A DNA stretch of 64,000 nt, from NCBI RefSeq assembly GCF_905404315.1, contig NC_066309.1, forward strand, positions 3,658,001-3,722,000, in the 5' to 3' direction. The notes below the pieces were generated by a model. The model was not told where the DNA came from. It saw only the letters and a list, made by a program, of their open reading frames with translations, and did no database searches. This DNA is from Leptidea sinapis (taxonomy: Eukaryota; Arthropoda; Insecta; Lepidoptera; Pieridae). The translations under genes and the position numbers were made by a program. Each line of letters begins with the position of its first letter. The first letter of the stretch is position 1. Positions 54,312 to 64,000 of the stretch are shown piece after piece.

Positions 54312-56600
54312 CTAACACGAGGAGTAAGAACTACATGAGTAAAAAAACATTAATATAATCTTCTATATTTCAATAATTAAAATAGTCTTTGTTTGAGACT
54401 CTTTCACGGCTAAACCACTGATAGTATCGACATGAAACTACCACCACCCGATGCGAAATTTATCCTAGACGGTTTGTGGATACTTATTTTTCGAATTCCA
54501 ACATTCCTTCATTAATTTATTTCCTTTTAAAATTCGCCCAGCAAAGCGGGCGGGAACGGCAGTTACACCATAATTTTATTTGAGAAAAATAATTCTATTA
54601 TTGTTAGTAAAATATCCTTAATAAATTATGTTAAATTATAACTAAACAGGCACACGAAGCTGCATAAAACCCCTTATAATCGTCAGTGCATCGTTATGAC
54701 TGACAATGATTTTTCCAGAATGATGTTAGGGCTACCCCGCAATCTCTTCAGCAATGACGAGATTATTTTGCGTTTGATGGTATTCTCCATCTATTATGAC
54801 ATTGCAGCCATTTTGATATTTATGTGTTGAATACTCTCTCCTAACTCCTAATCCTGGCGCATCTAATAAACTGTATCACTTACGCTACGGTTAAATCATT
54901 TTTCTAACCTACTCCTTCAAGCAATAGCAATTATTACTCCAAAACATATCCTATTGACAAATAATTTGGTATGCATCTCAAGAATTACGGATTTGTATTA
55001 TTTTTTTGTTCCATTGCATTTTTAATAGTGTTCTGTATATTCATAAGCACATTGTGGAGTTTTCTAGAAACTGTGACATTCATAATGTTAACACGAGGAA
55101 TAAACATAAACTTGTTATGCCTACTACTCGGTTGGGTCGAGTTAGTAAGTATTTTGTTGGGCGATGTATATACTTCTACAATATGATCCCAGAAAAGGTA
55201 CAAAACAAATGTGTACAACAAACGAAATTTAAAAGAATTTTTAAAAACGTTTGTGTGTGAAAGGTTACTATAACATGAACGATTTTCTTAATTGCACCAC
55301 GGACTGGGAATAAAGCGAACACCCTCAAGCTCTTTAATTATAAATGTTCAATGTATATTTTTATAAAAAAAAAACTACTGAGTTTCGGGCGCCCGTTCTT
55401 TTCAGGTCTGAGGCAGTCTATTTTGAATGGGTGGTAGTTTTTGACGTTCAATAAGTGATTTTGAATCCTATTTTGAATAAAAATATATATATAACAAAAA
55501 AAAAATTTTGTTAATAGATAATGTGTGAAGAATCAGTTTTGACAGGACTTTCCATTTGCAAGAATAGCCCAATTTTGTACCGAAAAATAAATTAGGGTTT
55601 TGAGCTTAAATCATTTATGCATCTAGATAGATTGTGACAGCTGTGAAAACGTCGAAAAAACATTGAGGTTGACAATTAACCCCTATATTGAGCAATGCAT
55701 ACTAGCACACACGTAGCTTGTGACACACACTAAAGTAATAAAAATAGCCTGTTTTCATCAGTTGTCTGGCAGCAAGAGGCTGTATTTTGACATATAAATT
55801 ATATAAGTACAATTTTGTGTTTGAATAAAACACATTTAAAGGATTAAAATGCGTGTAACTGCAACTGTTTTTACATTCGATTTTTGAGTAAAACTTACAT
55901 TTCATCTGCAATCCCCCTGAAAACGAGATCTGGAAAGGTCTTGAAACGTCGGGTTTACTAAAATAAAAACGTAACTTTTACGCTTACTTTATCTACACCC
56001 ATGCTTTAAATCCTCTATTAAAGATTCTGAAACAGTTAGCTTATTGCCAACATTAAAACACCCAATGTTCTAATAACCATTACATCATCCAAAAGAGTGT
56101 TGTAATGTTGTACTGAATTTCATAACAACACTCCTATGTTTTTTTTTATCCCTTCATGCGCTGCAAAAGAACATTATATTCGAGTGAATTTTAATTATTG
56201 CGCTATACAAAATGTAAATTACTACTAAAATAAATAATTGTTTCATTAATACTTAGTTTATTTGTATATAATCATAAATGAATGATATTAGGTTACTACT
56301 AGGACTGGTGTTTTAATGTTAGCAGTAAGCTAACTGTTCCAGAATCTTTTAGAGGATTCATATTCTGGGTGTAGGTAAAGTCTTGTATGCAACTGTTGAT
56401 AATTCGGTATTAAAACACTCATGCGATACTATTATCATAGATAAATCCACATTCGTGTTTTAATACCCCTTATTACACATCAGTTACATAAATAACTAGA
56501 ATTACACGCGTTTCAATCCTTTAAAAGTGTTTTATTTAAATGTGTAACACTCGCGTTAATCATATAACCGAGACGGAATGCCGCTGTCACTCGCACTTAC
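54312..56600 (-). other. smoothened intron with LINE fragment
   Basis: Holds the LINE fragment at 54960-55500; the rest is AT-rich and unrecognised. About 51940-52080 and 55620-55760 share text (GACAGCTGTGAAAACGTCGA-like, GCACACTAAAGTA-like), a repeat in two smo introns. Confidence 0.5.
54960..55500 (+). pseudogene. CR1/Jockey-like LINE C-terminal end
   Basis: One frame reads RNKHKLVMPTTRLGRVSK then FVGRCIYFYNMIPEKVQNKC; a 3' UTR with GGTCTGAGGCAGTCTATTTT and tail TTTTGAATAAAAATATATAT follows. Same family as 62570-63893. Frameshifted near 55250. Confidence 0.75.
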
Positions 56601-56802
56601 ATGATATTTTTCTTAAAGGACTCCTTCCACAGATCCGCATTCCTAAACTCGTAGACATGGCACGCGAAGGTGACGCAAATGAAGACAGCGACCAGGGTGG
56701 CGGTCAGCGAGCACCGGGTGATGGTCTGACGGATCTTGTTGGCGGCGCGAGGGGATATCACGTCCCTGCTCGACACACGGACTGCTATCAGGGAGAACAC
56801 AC
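56601..56802 (-). CDS. smo: Smoothened exon: intracellular loop 3 and helix 6
   Basis: 202 bp; acceptor GGTTCCAG and donor GTAAGT at 56600. GT completes a Gly codon; AT passes on to form Ile with the next exon. It encodes VFSLIAVRVSSRDVISPRAA, then NKIRQTITRCSLTATLVAVF, then ICVTFACHVYEFRNADLWKE and SFKKN. This parallels the vertebrate GVMTLFSIKSN...KAASKINETMLRLGIF...[20 protein letters not shown] region. Helix 6 and the FACHVYEF motif at its outer end are conserved, as is the lysine/arginine-bearing third intracellular loop. A frame continuing past the donor to TAA is an artefact of reading into the intron. Confidence 0.95.
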
Positions 56803-56831
56803 CTGGAACCAAACAAATCACATGAAATAAA

Positions 56832-56998
56832 ATACACAAATAAAATTTGAAAAACAATTTTTTAAACGATGCGAGATTCGAACCCACGACCTCCGGCGTT
56901 CCGTGCCGGTGCTCTAACCAACTGAGCTAACCGTTCGAGTACCGCCTCGTTATAAAACTCTGTTTGCTTTGTTCAACTCTCAGGTTGTGGCTTCATGA
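56832..56998 (-). mobile_element. tRNA-like SINE, long form
   Basis: Reverse copy, 30 bp upstream of the smo acceptor at 56803. The module GAACGGTTAGCTCAGTTGGT, the anticodon arm CCGGCACGGAACGCCGG and GGTCGTGGGTTCGAATC are well preserved. The left block with GCCACAACCTGAGAGTTGAA is present in part. Confidence 0.75.
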
Positions 56999-57772
56999 AT
57001 GCTTCTTGAAATGAAATTTTATTTGCAAGAAACATTGCAGGTACTTAAGATATTAACATAATATTATTGAATCCAATATGTTTCGTCAATTGACATGCAA
57101 AATATGTTATGGAGTTGGCTATCATTAATATTAATAAAATTTAAATTTAAAGATATTATAATATAAAACGTAAATAATTTAATAATACATTCAGTAATTA
57201 TGTATAATGTCAACAAAGGACAATCCTTGTATGAAAATTGGGCTATTGTTGCGTCTTAACCAAATCATCGGTAAAACATTAGAAATATTCTCAAGATTAT
57301 GTAAAACAAAAATCAATGAGATATAAATAGGGAATATTTAGTTATCTGATTTTTTCAATTTCAATTTACTACAAGCTTGTTGTCAGTTTTAGTTTAGGAT
57401 TGCTGGAAACTATGCAAGAAAACACTAATCACCGACCAGAAAAATAAGTTAATCCAGGAAATCACTGGGTTTTCCGATTTTTGCAAATGTGAAATACTTT
57501 AATAATTTCATTCTTTTCTTGTCCAACGGTCATGCGATCAGTGATAAGTTGATTGATGACAATGTCATTATGACAAAACAAACAGATATAGACAAATCCG
57601 ACTTTTTTTTGGTTCAACGCGTGGTTGAGAGAGGTTGTTGAATTTAGGTTATTTTTTTTTTGTTAACGCTGATCGTGGTGTTTGTGAATCTGAATTTAAT
57701 TTTATTATTAGTGTTGTTTTGGTGGTGGTATAACTATTTTAGGTATTTTTCTAATTATAAGTGGAAGTGAGT
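56999..57772 (-). other. smoothened intron spacer
   Basis: Nothing recognised; AT-rich. Confidence 0.4.
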
Positions 57773-58820
57773 ATGGAGGAGCCGCCTGATGATGGGGGGG
57801 GGGGGGGGGGGGGGGAATACCTCCAGACAAATCAAGAGCATTGAAAAGAACGGCAGAGATGGATAACTAAACCTGATGGCAAGAAGATAAGGACACCGGC
57901 AGATTCGATCCAATCAATTTATTCGAAACCTGGTTTTGACTCTGACTCTAACCTTAAATACTCTGATGAAAACAAAGGCCCATTCTCTGTATATGTCTCT
58001 AAAATTGAGGCAGATCGTCGGGATACGCATTGCAAATCCTTAAATTTGCACAATTCCTCCACAAAAATAATATAACCGGTATTAAAGAGGGAGGCATTAA
58101 GAAACTTGGCCGCAATAAGATCTCAGTTGATTTTATTTCAGCTGAAAAAGCTAACAAATTCTTAGACTTGGATATTCTAGAATGTAACAAATATTCTGCG
58201 AATATTCCGAAATTTAAAATATTTCGTATGGGGGTGGTCCGCGATATACCTACAGATTGGTCGCTCGAAGAACACAAGTAATGACTTGGAGGCTTCCTGC
58301 TTCCTTTGTCGTGGTGGAAGTCATATGGCCATCGATAGTAAATGCCCCGAACATGCTCGCCAAAAATCGATTAAACTTGTTATGTCACAGGAAAATATAA
58401 GTTATAGCCTCAACCAGGTTTAATAAACCAAGACGACTTTATTCTGAGGTCTCCAGACCTCATTCCCCCCTGATACTCCTCAAACTTCTCAATTCCAACC
58501 GGCGACCTCCACTCCCCGCACTTCTTCAACATCTTACAAGAAGACATTCTTACTCCCAGCTAAACCTAAACCAGTTTTAGGGAAATCCTATGACCGTCAG
58601 GCTCACCAAAATATTATCTCCTCTCCCTCCTCTTACCAGCCAAATGGCTGTGCCTTGCAGCTATTGCCATCCATAGAATCAACCCCTCTCCCCACTCCAA
58701 ATGATAATCTTGCTGAACTACTTCTTTGCTCTCTTATTAATATGCTGTCCAAATTCTCGGACGCCTTACCGAACAATGTCTCTGCCCTGGTTGAACAGTT
58801 ACTTGAAGTCGGTGGGTTCG
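57773..58820 (+). pseudogene. I-type LINE ORF1 relic with G22 tract and zinc knuckle
   Basis: ATG at 57773 opens MEEPPDD followed by a run of 22 G (57794-57815) that would encode glycines, then IPPDKSRALKRTAEMDN and a stop. Another frame resumes WITKPDGKKIRTPADS and GPFSVYVSKIEADRRD. A third (58030-58281) gives ILKFAQFLHKNNITGIKEGG and ISVDFISAEKANKFLDLDIL. The stop at 58279 is followed by CFLCRGGSHMAIDSKC, one C-x2-C-x4-H-x6-C knuckle. The C-terminal NNVSALVEQLLEVGG ends where RT begins. At least two frameshifts and an internal loss. The family role is RNA binding; this copy is inactive. Confidence 0.75.
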
Positions 58821-59495
58821 GTGTTAAGTCCTATCCTATATAATATATATACTTCTGACCTAGGCCTTACTGTTAGCCCATTCTGCAAAATTCTTCAATA
58901 TGCTGATGATATAGCACTATACTCCATCTCATCTTCTTTTAACTATTCATCATCTTGCTTAAATTCTGCTTTATATTATCTGAATCAATGGCTCTTAGAC
59001 CACAACCTCACTCTTTCTGTTCCCAAATGTACTGCGGTTATTTTTTCCCGAAAACGCACTATACCGGACATAAATCTCTCAGTAGGTGATGAATCAGTCC
59101 CGTTTAAGGATAATGTTAAATTCCTAGGTCTTTTTCTTGACTCTAAGCTCTCCGGTATTCACTACTTGAAGTACATTGTTAAGAAATGCGAGAGGGCTGT
59201 AAACGTTATGAGAGCCCTTTCGGGGGTACGCTGGGGTGCCCACCCATTTTGTCAAAAACTTTTATACAATGCTATCGTTCGTAGTCATTTTGATTACGGT
59301 AGCTTTCTACTTGAGCCGTATAGCAAAATAGCCCTGTCCAAATTAGAGAAAATCCAGTACAAATGCTTACGAATCATAACTGGTGCTATGAAATGTTCTC
59401 CCGTCAACGCTCTCCAAGTGGAGTGTGTAGACCCACCTCTTCACCTTCGCCGTCAGTACCTAGCCGATAGATTCCTAACTAACAATCCAATTTAG
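58821..59495 (+). pseudogene. Reverse transcriptase fragment with intact YADD
   Basis: Begins abruptly at GSVLSPILYNIYTSDL, followed by ILQYADDIALYS with the catalytic YADD, LNQWLLDHNLTLSVPKCTAV, and the thumb region KFLGLFLDSKLSG, RSHFDYGSFLLEPYS and PLHLRRQYLADRFL. The fingers/first palm motifs and the endonuclease are missing. An open frame to 59495 is retained despite the deletion, which suggests a recent loss or insertion in this state. Confidence 0.85.
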
Positions 59496-59526
59496 CGCAC
59501 ACCCCCTTCTTGATATTCTGCACTCT

Positions 59527-60108
59527 TTGTCTCTAACTATTCAAACTTCTTTATATTGGTCTCATAAAGATCCGCCTCCGTTAATTAATTCTTTTACTAA
59601 ATTTAAAGCCTTTCCAGTTCCCATTTACCAATCAGCCTTATGCCCAGTCTTTGAAGTGGAATATCAGTCTCTCATTTTCCAACCTAAAATTTTCTTTGAC
59701 TTTGGAATTACTAAACACTGCCCTGAAGCCAATAGAAAATTTAATTCTATTCTATCTTCTGATTGGGTGACGTTGTACACGGACGCATCCAAATTATCCA
59801 ACAATAGCTGGGTCGGGTCTGCAGTTTGGATCCCTAAGTTCCGTATAATTTTAAATTACAAAAGTCCCCCGCAGAATTCCATCTTTACTGGCGAATCAAT
59901 TGCCCTGTCAGAGGCGGTGTCATATGTTGAATCACATAAGATCAACAAGGCTTTAATCTTGTCTGACTCATTAAGCTGCTTGTTGGACCTAACAAAAAAT
60001 CCTTTCAAATCTTCAAACAACTTCACAATTAATTTAAGAACAAAGGCATCCCTGTACAGATGTCACATAATAGGAATAGTTGTAAGTTGCATTAGCTTGG
60101 ATACCTAG
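59527..60108 (+). pseudogene. LINE RNase H domain
   Basis: 193-codon frame following the RT after a stop. It contains WVTLYTDASKLSNNSWVGSA (first Asp), IFTGESIALSEAVSY (Glu) and ALILSDSLSCLLDL (second Asp), the DED order of type I RNase H found in I-clade LINEs. The frame ends within CHIIGIVVSCISLDT, where the next frame continues (HLGINWQ), so the C-terminal catalytic Asp region is shifted. Confidence 0.8.
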
Positions 60109-60234
60109 TCATCTAGGGATAAACTGGCAATGAAATTGCAGATTCGTGTGCTAAACACGCGATTCAGTCGGGAACATTAAAATTTAATTACTGTTTTCCT
60201 CGAGATCTACGCGCTATGTCTAAACACTTTCTGG

Positions 60235-60612
60235 TTGATTCATGGAATGCTTTATGGCAAATCACAAAACAAACTAAAGGTAAATTCTATGGTTCTATCC
60301 AACCCTTTATCCCCTCTAAGCCCTGGTTCTTGCCTCAAAAAAAAACAAAATAAACTTTTCACTTCTGTCATCATACGACTTCGCTTGGGATTTGTCTGTT
60401 TCCCAGTATTTTTGGCCAAGATCCGGGTAAGAGACCATTCTATATGTGAATGTGGCCTTGAGGAAGGTAATCTTGAACATATTTTTTTCTATTGCCCTAA
60501 ATTGTCAATTCCTTTTTATGACCTTCTACCGAAGGAGAATCGCTCTATCCCTCTATCCCTCGCCCCGTCAACATCCCTTTTCTTCTTACTTTATGCCATT
60601 CCCCTTTCATAA
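60235..60612 (+). pseudogene. LINE C-terminal cysteine motif segment
   Basis: Reads IIRLRLGFVCFPVFLAKIRV, then DHSICECGLEEGNLEHIFFY and CPKLS: a CxCG...H...C motif typical of the end of I/R1-type LINE proteins. The 49935 copy contains the same segment inverted. Confidence 0.7.
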
Positions 60613-60975
60613 AGATTCTTTACAAATTTATCTCCCGCATTAAATTAAATTGTAATTTCTACCCTCCATACTTTCTACGCTTCTTTTAGGCACATATTCC
60701 CACTTACATTCACACATTTCTCCCTTAAACTTAGATTAGATACTAACAAGGTAGTTAATATTGTTGTGTTATGGGTGTTTATTACTAACCGTACTAACTC
60801 TTGTTGCCTATTCTTCAGTTCACAAAAAAACCGCTGCTATATCAACCTATCATTTCCTTTTAAATCAGCTTTTTATATATATATATTTTTTCAATCAGCT
60901 AAATTAAAATAAAAAATCTCTCCACCTTGACGTTGGCCGAATCGTCGACTTTCAGTCGACGGAGCCAGTTATAAA

Positions 60976-61851
60976 AATAAAAAAAAATAGACAACAGCTG
61001 TCATAATGACATTTCAACCAGTGTTTCTACTTACGATTTTGGTTTACCCTAGTTTCAACGATGGCGACGGGTAACATAGTAGAATCGTGTCAATGATTAT
61101 TTGTGTTATTAGTCCACGGTTTAATGGAAATTATAGTATTATAATAAAGTTAAATGAATAGGTTTTAAGCCACGTAAGATTTTTTAACGATCTAGATGGT
61201 ATGATTAACATAATAGTCTGTTGTGTTTGTAGTGTAAGTACTCTGTGGCTTTGCTTGCTGCTGTTTGTCGCACTTAAAATGTTCGGTTGATACATATTAG
61301 TGTATTCCATACATGTGGGTTGGGCTACTAAGTCATGGCGTCATTTAAAGAGTGACAGAAGGGCTACTATTATTTGTCAGTCCTTTAATATGAATCACGT
61401 GACCAGTTTTGTGTTCTTAACTCAATTTCGACATGATTGTGGTTTTTCTGGAATTACGTCCGATTATATTCAGGTCACAGCACTATCGCATTCCTGAACT
61501 CTATATTCAACTCGCGACATCATGAGAACAGCTAGGAGATCGTTAATAAACGGTTACTTTGTTTGTTTACTAGAAAACTACAAAATTATTACAAATTTTT
61601 AAAGGTCCTGTCAAAAATTATGCACATATTACTTATTTATGGTGTCTCAATGTAGAAAAACGAGGCCAGAGAAATAGGCCATTAATGAATAATATTGTGA
61701 ATTGAAATTGCCTTCAAATATATTAAAATTACTTCGGTCTATGATTTGGTAATTTCGTGCGATAATTTTTTGATATCGCTTTTTTCATATGTGCCATGGT
61801 AAATCGGCTTTTGTCAATTTAAAAATAACGGTGTAAAATAAACCAACTAAC
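60976..61851 (-). other. smoothened intron spacer
   Basis: About 61290-61490 is a repeat shared with 40888-41060 in the quick-to-court intron. Nothing else recognised. Confidence 0.5.
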
Positions 61852-62076
61852 CTCTTAGTAAAAAATATCCTCCAAGAAGCAGTACCAGAGACAAAGGGGC
61901 TAGCAACAGACCAGCTCTCATTGGATGATTGACATAGCCCACAAAACAAACCCCAGTAATACTGCTGCCATCCACCTCACCAAACGCCATTGTTGTAATT
62001 GTAAATATGAGGGGTAGAGACCATGCCACAAGATGGAAATATGCGGCTTTCTTGTCTATTCTGTCTTGAATTTTAC
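61852..62076 (-). CDS. smo: Smoothened exon: helices 4 and 5
   Basis: 225 bp; acceptor GGTTACAG and donor GTTAGT (GT at 61851-61850). It continues the split Gly codon with KIQDRIDKKAAYFHLVAWSL, then PLIFTITTMAFGEVDGSSIT, then GVCFVGYVNHPMRAGLLLAP and LSLVLLLGGYFLLR. The order (K-x-SYFHLL-like, WSLP in helix 4, EVDGDS-like second loop, GxCFVGY, helix 5, GGYFLxRG) is that of Smoothened. The conserved VDG...GVCFVGY in extracellular loop 2 carries the cysteine expected to bond helix 3. No frame damage. This pair of exons has the highest residue-level similarity to Smo in the window. Confidence 0.95.
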
Positions 62077-62391
62077 CTGTAACCAATGATATCATATATA
62101 TCGATACCTCAGTTCAAAAGTATAACTAGTCTGAAATTAACACTAGAGATGGGAAATTGTTCCATAAACAATAAACCCACCATTAACCACAGAGACACAA
62201 GTTGATAACTGAATGCAGTTAAGTTGTTACTTCCAATATATCTTCATAAGAGTTGTTTTTTTTTATTTTCTTTGAGAAACCTTTTTTTATATTATACAGT
62301 ATATAAAGTTAGAACTAAACATATTGTACTCGCCAAATTCAACGTTTGATAGCGAGATAAAACTCGTATTTAAGACGATAAGTTATATTAC

Positions 62392-62470
62392 CTAAAGCTC
62401 TGAAACTCATGTGCCACGCGTAGGTGAATATCACGAACCAAACACAAGCTGCCATCATGAAGTAGTACAC
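62392..62470 (-). CDS. smo: Smoothened exon: helix 3 (first exon visible)
   Basis: 79 bp, too short for ordinary ORF calling; acceptor TTACTTTTTAG and donor GTAATA at 62391. Phase 0 in, one base out. It encodes VYYFMMAACVWFVIFTYAWH then MSFRAL, matching helix 3 and loop 2 of Smoothened (vertebrate VWFVVLTYAWHTSFKALG). The six exons together give the last 424 residues. The signal peptide, cysteine-rich domain and helices 1-2 must lie beyond the right edge, because 62471-64000 holds only intron and a LINE. Smoothened transduces Hedgehog signals once Patched inhibition is lifted. Confidence 0.93.
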
Positions 62471-62569
62471 CTAAAAAGTAATATTATCATTAATAAATTT
62501 CGATTCAGTCTCGAGAAATTATTTAACACCTGGCTTTTTAATATGATACTTAAGAATAAAGGAATCACA
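62471..62569 (-). other. smoothened intron, short stretch
   Basis: Nothing recognised before the LINE. Confidence 0.4.
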
Positions 62570-63893
62570 GAATGCACTTGGTATCTTCTGTGATTTATCT
62601 AAGGCTTTTGATTGTGTTCAACATTCAACGCTGGTCAGGAAGCTATGTTACTATGGTATAAGAGGATTTGCACTCGATCTTCTGATCTCATATTGAAATA
62701 ATAGGATTCAGAGGGTCGAGGTGAATTGCAGGAGATCTCCTGGGACTCCTCTCGATACGGGGGTACCACAAGGGTCTATTCTTGGACCCTTCCTCTTCCT
62801 AATTTATATAAATGATCTACCTAACCTTGTAGAAAAAAAACACAAGGTGGTATTGTTTGCGGATGACACTTTACTTATATTAAAAGTGAAACGAAGCCAA
62901 GTTTTATATGACGAAGTAAACAATGCTCTATCTGACATCATCGTGTACTGGTTTAGCACCAATAACTTATTGTTAAATAGTCATAAAACCAAATATATTA
63001 AATTCACCGCAACAAATTTCAAATATGTAGATGCGAATATTTTATTAAATGGAGAGGTGGTAAAACCAGTGGAATCTGCTGTATTTCTTGGCATTACTCT
63101 TGATTCCAAATTGCAGTGGGGCCCCCATATTGAAGGATTGGCGAATAGGCTTAGTTCTGCAGCATATGCGGTTAAGAAAATTAGACGGTTAACTGACATA
63201 GATTAGTATACTTTAGTTATTTTCATAGTATTATGTCCTATGGTATATTGTTATGGGGCAGTGCGGCCGATATTAATACCATCTTTGTGCTGCAGAAGAG
63301 GGCTATTCGCGCGATTTATAACCTAGGTCCTAAAGAATCATTAAGAGAATAATTTAAAGAAATAAACAGTTTGACTGTTGCTTCTCAATACATTTTTGAT
63401 AATGTTTTGTATGTTCATAAGCACATCGAGGAATTTTCTAGAAACTGTTACATTCATAATGTTAACACGAGGAACAAACATAAACTTGTTATGCCTACTA
63501 CTCGGTTGGGTCGAGTTAGTAAGTCTTTTGTTGGGCGATGTATATGCTTCTATAATATGATCCCAGAAAATATACAAAACAAATGTGTTACGAAATTTAA
63601 AAGAATTGTTAAAAAACGTTTGTGTGGGAAAGGTTATTATAGCATAAGCGATTTTCTTAATGACACCACGGACTGGGAATGAAACGAACACTCTCAGGCT
63701 CTTTAATTATAAATGTTTATTGTATGATATTACATTGTAATCCATATTTTATATTTTAAAAAAAACCCGCTGTGTTTCTTGCGCCCATTCTTCTCAGGTC
63801 TGAGGCAGTTTCTTTTGAATGGGTGGTAGTTTTGACGTTCAATAAGTGATTTTAAATTCTAATTTGAATAAAAATATTTGAATTTGAACCCCG
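62570..63893 (+). pseudogene. CR1/Jockey-like LINE, 5'-truncated, RT to tail
   Basis: Starts inside RT: LGIFCDLSKAFDCVQHSTLV and YYGIRGFALDLLISYL, then stops. Another frame (62721-63206) has DTGVPQGSILGPFLFLIYIN, KVVLFADDTLLILKVKRSQV with catalytic FADD, and VFLGITLDSKLQWGPHIEGL. The C-terminal end is in a third frame (63371-63682): RNKHKLVMPTTRLGRVSKSF, FYNMIPENIQNKCVTKFKRI and GKGYYSISDFLNDTTDWE. The 3' UTR with CAGGTCTGAGGCAGTTTC ends in AAATATTTGAATTTGAA at about 63893. It is the longest copy of this family here and sits in a smoothened intron. The clade is inferred. Confidence 0.8.
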
Positions 63894-64000
63894 TGAGGGC
63901 TCTCAGTTGTCTCCTGTCCAAGCTCATGCATTGTTTGCTACACATATGTGGATAGTTGCCTAGAAGCAGCTTAGCTTGCCAATGGCCTGGTAGTGAGGAC
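63894..64000. other. Right-edge stretch
   Basis: No gene seen; still within the smoothened transcription unit if the 5' exons lie further right. Confidence 0.4.

Larger units (their letters stand above)
57773..60975 (+). mobile_element. I-type LINE with RNase H, internally deleted
   Basis: A LINE inserted antisense in a smoothened intron. Parts in order: ORF1 start and body (57773-58820), RT second half (58821-59495), RNase H (59527-60108), C-terminal cysteine motif (60235-60612), and a 3' UTR ending in an AT-rich tail near 60975. ORF1 is spliced directly to the middle of RT, so the end of ORF1, the endonuclease and the first half of RT are gone. The RNase H domain points to the I or a related clade. 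A 5'-inverted sister copy lies at 49935-50430. Confidence 0.8.

Noticed and set aside
54057..54338. Three long frames over the smo helix 7 exon
   Set aside because: Only the frame giving SWTWTP joins both neighbouring exons in phase; the others are shadows of GC-rich sequence.
56540..56830. 96-codon + strand frame
   Set aside because: Antisense shadow of the smoothened helix 6 exon.

Overview
This is a repeat-dense, AT-rich animal nuclear window. The genes have spliced exons with GT/AG junctions and no operons or ribosome binding sites. The repeat families (a short repeat starting ACCAGTGGGAGGCTCC, LINE tails ending in TTTGAATTTGAA or GATTTGATTT, Helitron-like ends in CAGCTAG, a repeat ending GAAGTCGGTTAAAAA) are ones I associate with moths and butterflies, so Lepidoptera is the best guess; the species is not determinable.

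Two host genes converge in the right half. On the + strand, four exons (38306-38545, 38832-39869, 40123-40230, 45706-45909) join in phase into a 529-residue coiled-coil protein with a C-terminal GRIP-like domain, best matching quick-to-court. On the - strand, six exons between 62470 and 51103 join in phase into the last 424 residues of Smoothened, the Hedgehog pathway seven-helix transducer: helices 3-7 plus a C-tail with PKA-type RRNS sites. Its 5' exons lie beyond the right edge.

Nearly everything else recognisable is mobile DNA. 1-9.3 kb: LINE 3' ends, Helitron-like copies, a PIF/Harbinger MITE with TTA duplication, a MITE split by a LINE fragment, and several copies of the short repeat. 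9.6-13 kb: a nested block containing opposed arrays of ~100-bp units, then a 22-bp minisatellite with higher-order structure. 13.4-17.7 kb: a near full-length Jockey-type LINE with open ORF1 and a broken ORF2 that lost its catalytic YADD region. 17.8-24.9 kb: more LINE tails, two MITEs (one piggyBac-like with TTAA) and Helitrons. 25-31 kb: mostly unrecognised single-copy-looking sequence with a striking pair of adjacent palindromes, then a Helitron and a chimeric tRNA-like SINE. 31-38 kb: LINE relics, a THAP-like N-terminus, SINEs, and a PIF/Harbinger element that still carries transposase remnants. The introns of both genes hold further insertions: a hAT MITE with a perfect 8-bp duplication, Helitron, SINEs, an internally deleted I-type LINE with RNase H, and a CR1/Jockey-like LINE. 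Between the genes sits a 5'-inverted copy of the same I-type LINE.

No new multi-gene system is visible. The most unusual items are the foldback array block, the SINE family with an internal tRNA-like module and one inverted chimera, the subterminal palindrome arrays in DNA transposons, and the possible orphan THAP start exon. All family assignments are from reading and memory; no search was run.
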